Made by a program: the position numbers and the translations under genes
NCBI RefSeq assembly: GCF_900112005.1
Contig: NZ_FOKK01000005.1
Location: 287,183 to 351,182, forward strand
Length of the DNA stretch: 64,000 nt
Origin: Algoriphagus aquimarinus
Lineage (GTDB): Bacteria; Bacteroidota; Bacteroidia; Cytophagales; Cyclobacteriaceae
Reading direction: 5' to 3'
Notes under the pieces: model-generated
Databases searched by the model: none
What the model was told of the DNA's origin: nothing
Seen by the model: only the letters and a program-made list of their open reading frames with translations
In this document: piece after piece, positions 57,312 to 64,000 of the stretch
Numbering within the stretch: the stretch's first letter is position 1
Layout of the letters: every line of letters starts with the position of its first letter

Positions 57312-57773
57312 ATGGTAAAAAGTTTTCAAGGGGTCAGAATGGCAGAGCCCAAAAAAGCCCCGATTCCGCAAATTCTTGTCAAAGAGTACATGAGTACTGG
57401 CTTGATAACTTTCAAACCTGATGACACCATTGATCAGGTGATGGAGATGCTTACCAAGCGTAGAATCTCTGGAGCACCTGTCATTGATGCTTCTGGTGCC
57501 TTAGTAGGAATTATTTCAGAAGTGGATTGTCTTAAAGAGATTATTAAAGGGAAATATACAAACACACCTAAATTTCCAGCCAAAGTCAGTGAGCATATGT
57601 CCATTGATGTACTTACACTATCTCCGGATTTGTCCATATTCGATGCTGCTTCACAATTTTTGGAACATAAAATTCGAAGATTCCCAGTGATGAAAGATGG
57701 GGTGCTTTTGGGTCAGATTAGTCTTAGTGATGTCATTCGGGCATTTCCGACCTTAAGGCAGACGACCTGGTAA
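57312..57773 (+). CDS. CBS-domain protein
   Basis: 153 residues with a tandem pair of CBS domains: KEYMSTGLITFKPDDTIDQV and SGAPVIDASGALVGIISEVD first, VSEHMSIDVLTLSPDLSIFD and FPVMKDGVLLGQISLSDVIRAF second. CBS pairs bind adenine nucleotides and regulate partner proteins. It is a single gene, ended by the shared hairpin at 57799. A start at the Met 27 bp later is also possible. Confidence 0.9.
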   Translation: MVKSFQGVRMAEPKKAPIPQILVKEYMSTGLITFKPDDTIDQVMEMLTKRRISGAPVIDASGALVGIISEVDCLKEIIKGKYTNTPKFPAKVSEHMSIDVLTLSPDLSIFDAASQFLEHKIRRFPVMKDGVLLGQISLSDVIRAFPTLRQTTW

Positions 57774-57798
57774 AAAAAATACTTGCAAAAAATATGAT

Positions 57799-57845
57799 TG
57801 CCCCCAGTAAGGATCTTCTTCCTTATTGGGGGCATTCTTTTTTAC
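57799..57845. terminator. bidirectional terminator
   Basis: 14-bp stem GCCCCCAGTAAGGA / TCCTTATTGGGGGC with a 6-nt loop, T-rich on both sides; placed between convergent CBS and MetZ genes. Confidence 0.85.
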
Positions 57846-59014
57846 TTTGAACTGTCAATCGCTCTCTCTACGTCAAGAATGATATCTTCATAGTGCTCTA
57901 ATCCGATCGATAGTCTGACCAATCCGTCTGATATGCCGACTTGGGCTCTTTCTTCCACCGAGAGCTTGCTGTGTGTCGTGGAAGCTGGATGAGTGACAAT
58001 GCTTCGACTATCACCAAGATTAGCAGTGATAGAGATCATCTGAAGTTTGTCGATAAATCGCTGTGCACGTTGTACTCCACCTTTTAAGTCTAGTGTTATT
58101 ACTCCGCCACCTTGACTCATTTGCTTTTTGGCAATTTCGTATTGCGGATGTGATTTGAGAAAAGGATATTTTACTGCAAGAATTTCTGGATTTCCTTCAA
58201 AATAATCAGCTACAGTAAGTGCATTGCTGCAATGCCTGTCCATTCTCAATCCAAGCGTTTCCATACTTTTTGCAAGAATCCATGCGTTGAATGGAGAGAT
58301 AGAAGGTCCTGTGTGCCTAGCGAAAAAGTGTACCTCTTTCATCAAATTAGCTTTGCCTAAAATCAAACCACCAAGAACTCTTCCCTGTCCGTCAATGTAT
58401 TTGGTCGCGCTATGAGTCACGATGTGAGCACCCCATTTGGCTGGCTGCTGCAGGTAAGGGGAAGCAAAGCAGTTGTCCACCACTAAGATCAGATTATGTG
58501 CTTCCGCAAATTTTCCAGCCCATTCCAAATCGATTATCTCCAAGCCAGGATTGGAAGGAGTTTCGATAAAAAGCATTTTGGTGTTGGGCTGTACTAGTTT
58601 ATCCCAATTTAAATAATCAGATATATCACCGTAAGTTGAGGTAATACCCCATTTAGGAAATACTCGTGTCAAAAGCTGGTGAGTAGATCCGAATAAGGAA
58701 CGAGCAGCAAGTACATGATCTCCTTGCTGTAGAAGCGCTGCAATACTTCCAAACATTGCAGCCATACCGGAAGCTGTGGCAAATCCATCTTCAGTTCCCT
58801 CAGCTGCGCACACTTTTTCTATCAAGTCGCTGGAGTTAGGATTGGCATATCGTGAATAGATATTTCCTTCTATTTCATCTGCAAAAGTAGCTCTTGCTTC
58901 TTCTGCAGAATCAAAGGTAAAACTTGAAGTAAGATAGATCGGAGCAGAGTGCTCTCTTTGGCTGGACTTTGATGGTGAAATCCGTACAGAATTCGTTTCG
59001 AAGTGCTTACTCAT
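57842..59014 (-). CDS. metZ: O-succinylhomoserine sulfhydrylase-type trans-sulfuration enzyme
   Basis: 390 residues, PLP fold type I. Motifs: PIYLTSSFTFDSAEEA, YSRYANPNSSDLIEKV, ATASGMAAMFG, FIETPSNPGLEI, and the PLP Lys in HSATKYIDGQGRVLGG. MetZ forms homocysteine directly from O-succinyl- (or acetyl-) homoserine and sulfide, a step in methionine synthesis. The SAM riboswitch at 59119 upstream strongly supports a methionine role rather than cystathionine or methionine-lyase activity. Confidence 0.9.
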   Translation of the reverse strand: MSKHFETNSVRISPSKSSQREHSAPIYLTSSFTFDSAEEARATFADEIEGNIYSRYANPNSSDLIEKVCAAEGTEDGFATASGMAAMFGSIAALLQQGDHVLAARSLFGSTHQLLTRVFPKWGITSTYGDISDYLNWDKLVQPNTKMLFIETPSNPGLEIIDLEWAGKFAEAHNLILVVDNCFASPYLQQPAKWGAHIVTHSATKYIDGQGRVLGGLILGKANLMKEVHFFARHTGPSISPFNAWILAKSMETLGLRMDRHCSNALTVADYFEGNPEILAVKYPFLKSHPQYEIAKKQMSQGGGVITLDLKGGVQRAQRFIDKLQMISITANLGDSRSIVTHPASTTHSKLSVEERAQVGISDGLVRLSIGLEHYEDIILDVERAIDSSK

Positions 59015-59118
59015 TTATTGATCAGTTTAGATTTTGACAATACTAATCAAGCAGATTTGAGAAAATCAAACCCAAAGGCGGTAAACGAACTAAAAGGGAT
59101 TATTTGTGAAGTAAGCCA

Positions 59119-59219
59119 ATCTATAGTTCCCGCATAGGGTAGGATTTGGCACCGTTCTCCGTTTCGGGATGGTTGCCAGAGGGTCATAGAGCCTAATCTC
59201 TCGCCTCTTCTTTATAAAT
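59119..59219 (-). promoter_or_regulatory. SAM-I (S-box) riboswitch for metZ
   Basis: Read on the minus strand: P1 arm ATTTATA (59213-59219) pairing with TATAGAT (59119-59125); then AGAGGCGAGAGA, the kink-turn and J1/2 region, TGACCCTCTGGCAACC, then the conserved GGTGCCAAATCCTACCC and GGGAACTATAGA 3' side. These match the S-box consensus (GAGGGA...GCAACC...GGTGCTAAATCC). It is 104 bases upstream of the metZ ATG. A clear terminator is not visible, so translational or anti-terminator control is open. Confidence 0.88.
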
Positions 59220-59279
59220 CAGTTGCCTGAAGTGATGCAAAGAAAGATCGAGATTTGGGGAATTCCAAATCTTATTCGA

Positions 59280-59840
59280 TCAATCGTTAAATTGATTCAT
59301 AGTTCGTTCTATTCCAATTGAGCAAAAAGTAAGGCTCATTTCGATTGCTTTGTCCATTACTATAGGTAGTTCTGCAAATTCTGGAGTGGTGAATTTCCCT
59401 AAAACAAAATCAATTTGTCTTCCTTTTGGGAAATCATCTCCTATACCCATTCTAAGTCTCGGGTAGTTTTGACCACCAGTGAGTTCCTCTATGTTTTTCA
59501 GGCCATTATGACCAGCTGCACTTCCTTTCGGTTTCATGCGAAGTTTACCAAAAGGGATAGCTACATCATCCACGATTACCAGCGTATTCTCTTTGGTTAC
59601 TTGGAGCTCCTTCATCCAGTAATTCATCGCCTTACCACTTAGATTCATATAAGTCGTAGGCTTGATCATGTGGATGGTTCTGCCTTTGTGTTTGAATTCT
59701 GTTTTGAAAGCTAGTCTATCGCTTTTCCATGAACATTCTTTTGCGTCAGCAAGTCGGTCCACAGTCAGGAATCCAATGTTATGTCGTGTGAGTTCGTATT
59801 CTGGGCCAATGTTTCCTAGGCCAATGATTAGATATTTCAT
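59280..59840 (-). CDS. pth: peptidyl-tRNA hydrolase
   Basis: 186 residues from the ATG at 59840 (a longer frame through the rplY terminator is spurious). Catalytic His20 and Asn10 in LGNIGPEYELTRHNIGF, KPTTYMNLSG, DDVAIPFGKLRMKPKGS and AAGHNGLKNI. Pth recycles tRNAs from stalled peptidyl-tRNA. It follows rplY and prs in one direction, with a terminator in between that may act as an attenuator. Confidence 0.95.
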   Translation of the reverse strand: MKYLIIGLGNIGPEYELTRHNIGFLTVDRLADAKECSWKSDRLAFKTEFKHKGRTIHMIKPTTYMNLSGKAMNYWMKELQVTKENTLVIVDDVAIPFGKLRMKPKGSAAGHNGLKNIEELTGGQNYPRLRMGIGDDFPKGRQIDFVLGKFTTPEFAELPIVMDKAIEMSLTFCSIGIERTMNQFND

Positions 59841-59865
59841 CTTACTGCAGCTATAAGGCTTGAAA

Positions 59866-59899
59866 ATAAAAAATCCTGCCCAGTTATGGGCAGGATTTT
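59866..59899 (-). terminator. terminator of rplY
   Basis: On the minus strand, stem AATCCTGCCC / GGGCAGGATT with T6; between rplY and pth. Confidence 0.88.
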
Positions 59900-59919
59900 G
59901 AATGAATAAGAGACTAAAT

Positions 59920-60501
59920 CTATTCTTCGTCTCCGCCTTTCTTGCCTCTAAGTGCTCTTGGAATACCAATAGTCACGATAGAAACGTTAGGGCTTGTAAG
60001 GATTTCAAATCCTTGAACTTCAATATCTTCAACTTTGAATGATTTACCCAGATCAAGTTTAGAGATGTCAACAGGAATAAAGTCAGGGAAGTCGTTTGCA
60101 AGACCTTTTACTTTCAATACTCTAGTTTTCAATTCTAATTTACCACCTTTTGCGATACCTGGAGAGCTACCAACAATTTTCACAGGAATTTCGAATTTGA
60201 TAGGCTTATCATCAGCATAAGCTACAAAGTCAGCGTGAAGAATAGCCTCACTTACCGGGTGGTACTGAGCATCTTTCAATACTGCCTTGATGATAGTACC
60301 TTCGATATTCAATTCAACCAAGTGAACTTCAGGAGTGTAAATTAAGTCTCTGAAAAGGATGATTGGAGAGTAGAAGTGAATCTGCTCTTTGATACCAGGT
60401 CCGTAAACCACACAGGGAACATTACCTGATTCTCTCACTTCAGAAAGACTGGCACTGTCGAGATTTGCTCTTTTAAACCCTATAACCTCTAGTGTTTTCA
60501 T
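59920..60501 (-). CDS. rplY: 50S ribosomal protein L25/general stress protein Ctc
   Basis: 193 residues, the longer CTC-type form. N-terminal L25 fold with EVIGFKRANLDSASLSEVRESGNVPCVVYGP (in part) that binds 5S rRNA, plus the C-terminal TL5-like beta domain (VPVDISKLDLGKSF, LTSPNVSIVTIGIP). 27 bp after the prs stop, same strand; followed by pth. Confidence 0.95.
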   Translation of the reverse strand: MKTLEVIGFKRANLDSASLSEVRESGNVPCVVYGPGIKEQIHFYSPIILFRDLIYTPEVHLVELNIEGTIIKAVLKDAQYHPVSEAILHADFVAYADDKPIKFEIPVKIVGSSPGIAKGGKLELKTRVLKVKGLANDFPDFIPVDISKLDLGKSFKVEDIEVQGFEILTSPNVSIVTIGIPRALRGKKGGDEE

Positions 60502-60528
60502 ATTATTGTATTTGTATTAAATTGGTTC

Positions 60529-61455
60529 TTAAATAAATAAAGAACTGATAGAGGTGTTTCCTGTCACGGCATGGATAGCCTTTGCGAATAGGTCAGCGAC
60601 TGTCAGTACTCTGATTTTGGATGATTGTTGTTTAGGGAAGATGGTATCAGTGATAACCAATTCTTCCAAAACTGAGTTTTCGATGTTCTCGTAAGCTTTT
60701 CCAGAAAGGACGCCATGCGTTGCAATAGCTCTTACTGAATTAGCTCCTTTCTCCATGACCATTTCTGCGGCTTTGCAGAGCGTGCCTGCTGTATCCACTA
60801 AATCGTCCACAAGAATAACATCTTTTCCCTCTACATCTCCGATTACTTGCATAGATGCAATCTCGTTGGCTCTTTTTCTGTGCTTATCACAGACTACCAT
60901 TTCTACTTCAAAATGCTTGGCATAAGACCTGGCTCTCGCTACTCCTCCTACATCTGGTGATGCAAAAATCATATCTGGGAGCCTGAGCGAATTCAAATAG
61001 GGCACAAAAATAGCTGATCCATTCAAATGATCCAAAGGTATATCGAAAAAACCTTGAATTTGTCCGGCGTGGAGATCACAAGTCATGATCCGATCCGCTC
61101 CTGCAGAGGTAATCATATTGGCGATTGCCTTAGCAGCGATGGATACACGCGGTCTATCTTTCCTGTCTTGTCTAGCATATCCGAAATAAGGAATTACAGC
61201 ACATACTTTATATGCACTTGCTCTTTTGGCAGCGTCTATCATCAAGCAAAGCTCCAAAAGGTTGTCGCTAGGAGGGGTAGTGCTTTGTACTAAAAAGACG
61301 GTGCACCCTCTAATGGATTCATTGAAGCTGGGAGATAATTCGCCGTCACTAAATTTAGATAGCGTAAGATCGCCAAGCTTTTTGCCATAGTTTTTAGCGA
61401 CTTTCTCGGCAAGTGATTGGCTGTTAGTGCCTGAAAATATTTTAACCTCGGACAT
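60529..61455 (-). CDS. prs: ribose-phosphate pyrophosphokinase
   Basis: 308 residues from the ATG at 61455; an upstream ATG at 61503 is excluded by the promoter overlapping it. Makes PRPP for nucleotide, His and Trp synthesis. Shows DLHAGQIQGFF, ASPDVGGVAR and the PRPP loop DVILVDDLVDTAGTL. The Mg-binding His/Asp residues are present (TCDLHAG). Part of prs-rplY-pth. Confidence 0.96.
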   Translation of the reverse strand: MSEVKIFSGTNSQSLAEKVAKNYGKKLGDLTLSKFSDGELSPSFNESIRGCTVFLVQSTTPPSDNLLELCLMIDAAKRASAYKVCAVIPYFGYARQDRKDRPRVSIAAKAIANMITSAGADRIMTCDLHAGQIQGFFDIPLDHLNGSAIFVPYLNSLRLPDMIFASPDVGGVARARSYAKHFEVEMVVCDKHRKRANEIASMQVIGDVEGKDVILVDDLVDTAGTLCKAAEMVMEKGANSVRAIATHGVLSGKAYENIENSVLEELVITDTIFPKQQSSKIRVLTVADLFAKAIHAVTGNTSISSLFI

Positions 61456-61500
61456 GGTTAGTAGTTTTTTTTCGGGAAAGGTTTGGAAAGGACTTAAGAT

Positions 61501-61508
61501 CAAAAGTA
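61501..61508 (-). promoter_or_regulatory. -7 element for prs
   Basis: TACTTTTG on the minus strand, 45 bp before the chosen ATG; TTAG sits at the -33 position 19 bp upstream. Confidence 0.5.
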
Positions 61509-61839
61509 ATAATTTTTGAATGGATGGCTAAGGTGTTTGAAGTTGAATCGGAAGATAATTTTGACTTTTGATAGTATTAGGCTCATTTTGTAATTACAGG
61601 GGTAAAAGATTCAGTTTTCAGTCATGTATATATGATGACTGGTGGTTGATCATCACATCACAATTAGATGAACCACAAGTTTAAATGAGTTTATGACTTG
61701 TTTTCTCACTTTCATTGATAAGCTTATTGCCTTTTTTCTCCAGTCCTGTAAAATTTCAAGATTACAGGCTCTCGATCCAAAGTAGCTGCTTTTTTCATGT
61801 TATTTTGGAAGTGAAATACCAGATTATAAACCAACCCGA
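61509..61839. other. divergent region prs/carboxypeptidase
   Basis: About 330 bp without a gene. Holds two small hairpins, CAGTCAT...ATGACTG (about 61620-61642) and CCTGTAA...TTACAGG (about 61745-61769). Confidence 0.4.
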
Positions 61840-64000
61840 ATGTTTATGAGATTACGATTTACTTTTCTAGCGCTCATATTTGCCATTTCTTTTGGCTCTT
61901 TTGCGCAAAATGTCCCTACACCAAAATCACATTTTGGCTTTGATATAGGTGACGATTATAAACTTGCCAATTTCTCCCAGACAGAAGCATACTTCAAGAA
62001 AGTGGCAGATGCGAGTGAACGCGTGAAAATGGTAGAGATAGGCAAAACCGAGTACGGTAGATCTCAACCTATGATGATCGTGACTGCCCCAGCTAATTTT
62101 GCGAAGCTAGAACAATACAGAGAGATCTCGCAGAAACTTGCACATGCTGAGATTACCAAAGAAGAAGCAGAAAAGCTTTCAATAGAAGGTAAGCCTGTTG
62201 TGTGGGTAGATGGAGGTTTGCATGCAAATGAAGTAGTAGGTCCACATCAGCTGATTGAAACACTTTACCAACTAGCTTCAAGAGATGATGCGGAGACACT
62301 GAAAATTCTTGATGACGTGATTATTTTGCTTGTGCATGCTAACCCTGATGGGATGGAAATCATGTCTGATTGGTATATGAGAAAGGAAGATTCTACTGAA
62401 CGTGATCAAAATATCCCGATTCTATACCAGAAGTACGTAGGGCATGATAACAACCGTGATTTCTACATGAACAACATGAGCGAAGCTGCTAATATGTCTT
62501 TACAACAGTATGTAGAGTGGATTCCACAGATCATCTACAATCACCATCAGACAGCTCCAGCAGGTACTGTGGTGGCTGGTCCTCCATATAGAGATCCATT
62601 TAACCATGTGTTTGACCCATTGATTATCACTAGTCTAGATGCTGTAGGTGCAGCAATGATCAATAGAATGCATACAGAAGATAAGCCAGGCTATACCAGA
62701 CTGGATGGTTCTGTATTCTCCACTTGGTGGAACGGTGGGCTGAGAACGACTCCTTACTACCATAATATTATTGGGATTCTTACAGAGATCATCGGTAACC
62801 CTACTCCATACAGTGTTCCTTTGGTGCCGGACCGCCTTATTCCAAATAATGGTACACCATATCCAGTAGCTCCTCAGGAATGGCCTTTCCGTAGATCAAT
62901 TGATTACTCGGTATCTTTAAATTATGCGATTTTCAATCATGCAGTGAGGCATGGTGATGAGTTGCTTTACAATATTTACTTGATGGGGAGAAAGTCCATT
63001 GAGAAAGGAAGTCAGGATAATGTGACTATGTATCCTAAATATGCGCAAGCAGTAGAGGATGCATTCAAAGCATCAGATAAAAGCAGAGGTGGTGAGAGAT
63101 CAAGAGGCGGAATGCCAGCTGAACTTTACGATTCAATCTACAACGCGCCAGCGAATAGGGATCCGCGTGGTTACATTCTTTCTGCGGATCAGCCAGACTT
63201 TCCTACTGCGGTGAAATTCATGAATGCTTTGATCAAGTCAGGAATACTTGTAGAGAAAGCGACTAAGGAATTTACGGTGAATGGTAAGACCTATCCAGCC
63301 AATTCCTTCATAGTGAAAACAGCTCAAGCCTTCCGTCCGCACGTGATCGATATGTTTGAACCACAAGATCATCCTAATGATTTCTTGTATCCAGGCGGAC
63401 CTCCGATCAGACCATATGATGCAGCCGGTTGGACGCTTGCTTTGCAGATGGGTGTAGAAGTGGATAAGCAGTATGAAGGTTTTGAAGGCCCTTTCGAGAG
63501 AATGCCTTACGGAGAAATTCAAACTCCTCCAGCGAAAACGTTAGCAAATGGATCAGGTTATTTACTTGATGCTAGAAATAATAACAGCTTTATGGCAGTG
63601 AATGATTTGCTGAAAGCGAAAGTAAAAGTTTACAGAACTAGTACGTCAGTGGATGGTCTACCGGTTGGTTCATTCTACGTAAGTGGAGGTAAAAAAGAAT
63701 TGGAGCTGGCTGCCAAAGAATATGGAGTATATCCAGTGCCGGCATCTATGCCTAAGGGAGCGACTTTAATCCAGCCAGCTAGAATCGGTCTATATGACTA
63801 CTATGGTGGCTCTATGCCTTCAGGATGGGTTCGCTGGATGATGGAGCAATTTCACTTTGAATACCAATTGGTGTTCCCTGAGGAGATCGATGCGGGCAAC
63901 CTGAATGAGAAGTATGATGTGTTACTATTTATCAGTTCAGGGATTCCTGCTGCTGGTTCTAGAGGCTATTCTCGTTCTCAGCCCAAGCCTGAAGAAATTG
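61840..64000 (+). CDS. secreted M14-family zinc carboxypeptidase (partial)
   Basis: At least 720 residues; continues past the window. Signal peptide (LALIFAISFGSFAQ). M14 metallopeptidase: zinc ligands H128 and E131 in GLHANEV, third ligand His in IYNHHQT (about 235-236) and a catalytic Glu in ILTEIIGN. Large Bacteroidota M14 proteins of this type are exported and trim peptides. The ATG at 61840 was chosen; an ATG six bases later is equally possible. Truncated by the window edge, not by mutation. Confidence 0.9.
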   Translation, partial: MFMRLRFTFLALIFAISFGSFAQNVPTPKSHFGFDIGDDYKLANFSQTEAYFKKVADASERVKMVEIGKTEYGRSQPMMIVTAPANFAKLEQYREISQKLAHAEITKEEAEKLSIEGKPVVWVDGGLHANEVVGPHQLIETLYQLASRDDAETLKILDDVIILLVHANPDGMEIMSDWYMRKEDSTERDQNIPILYQKYVGHDNNRDFYMNNMSEAANMSLQQYVEWIPQIIYNHHQTAPAGTVVAGPPYRDPFNHVFDPLIITSLDAVGAAMINRMHTEDKPGYTRLDGSVFSTWWNGGLRTTPYYHNIIGILTEIIGNPTPYSVPLVPDRLIPNNGTPYPVAPQEWPFRRSIDYSVSLNYAIFNHAVRHGDELLYNIYLMGRKSIEKGSQDNVTMYPKYAQAVEDAFKASDKSRGGERSRGGMPAELYDSIYNAPANRDPRGYILSADQPDFPTAVKFMNALIKSGILVEKATKEFTVNGKTYPANSFIVKTAQAFRPHVIDMFEPQDHPNDFLYPGGPPIRPYDAAGWTLALQMGVEVDKQYEGFEGPFERMPYGEIQTPPAKTLANGSGYLLDARNNNSFMAVNDLLKAKVKVYRTSTSVDGLPVGSFYVSGGKKELELAAKEYGVYPVPASMPKGATLIQPARIGLYDYYGGSMPSGWVRWMMEQFHFEYQLVFPEEIDAGNLNEKYDVLLFISSGIPAAGSRGYSRSQPKPEEI

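Noticed and set aside
1..64000. CRISPR array, tRNA, rRNA, prophage or transposase
   Set aside because: Checked by eye in all intergenic regions; no regular spacer-repeat array, cloverleaf-like sequence or transposase/integrase motif was recognised.

Overview
The window looks like chromosomal DNA from a Bacteroidota bacterium, most likely order Cytophagales, family Cyclobacteriaceae (Algoriphagus-like). Sequence evidence: two SusC/SusD outer-membrane pairs, GWxTD and FG-GAP/ASPIC-type proteins, promoters of the Bacteroidota type (-7 TAnnTTTG), a LytTR regulator paired with an intramembrane-type histidine kinase, and many short LxxC lipoproteins. The family-level placement is inference.

Layout. 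1-5.5 kb: LuxC-like acyl-CoA reductase, a 7TM/PAS histidine kinase and aconitase. 6-11 kb: first SusC/SusD pair. 11.4-25.6 kb: housekeeping and envelope genes (ROK protein, RlmB, GWxTD lipid/secreted protein, methyltransferase, MarC, sterol-desaturase family, dodecin, cyclophilin, a YjbR-ABC ATPase-App1 operon, cytochrome c, SlyD-like FKBP, YfhO). 25.7-32 kb: ffh followed by a tandemly duplicated block (ffh tail + terminator + lipoprotein), then a DUF6364/PIN toxin-antitoxin module lying between two copies of the 3' end of a LytTR response-regulator gene, then its histidine kinase and a divergent TonB-dependent receptor. 34.8-43.8 kb: PDH E1 beta, succinate-semialdehyde dehydrogenase-rhodanese operon, phosphoesterase, a 47-residue basic protein, hisS, YbaB, glycosyltransferase, PspC and an OmpA/TPR protein. 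44.2-57.2 kb: second SusC/SusD pair, a giant FG-GAP/ASPIC lipoprotein, a convergent creatininase-family enzyme, and a tightly coupled operon of glycosylasparaginase, CutC and a cytochrome-c/FG-GAP fusion lipoprotein. 57.3-61.5 kb: CBS protein, a SAM-riboswitch-controlled MetZ-type sulfhydrylase, and the prs-rplY-pth translation/nucleotide cluster. 61.8 kb to the end: a secreted M14 zinc carboxypeptidase cut by the window edge.

No rRNA, tRNA, CRISPR array, transposase or integrase was recognised. The most unusual structures are the two duplication events around 27-30 kb (tandem ffh-tail/lipoprotein duplication, and the toxin-antitoxin insertion bounded by a 94-bp direct repeat) and two small families of intergenic hairpin repeats. 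The best candidate for an undescribed functional system is the 44-57 kb SusCD/FG-GAP/glycosylasparaginase/CutC/cytochrome cluster, whose substrate cannot be read from sequence alone.
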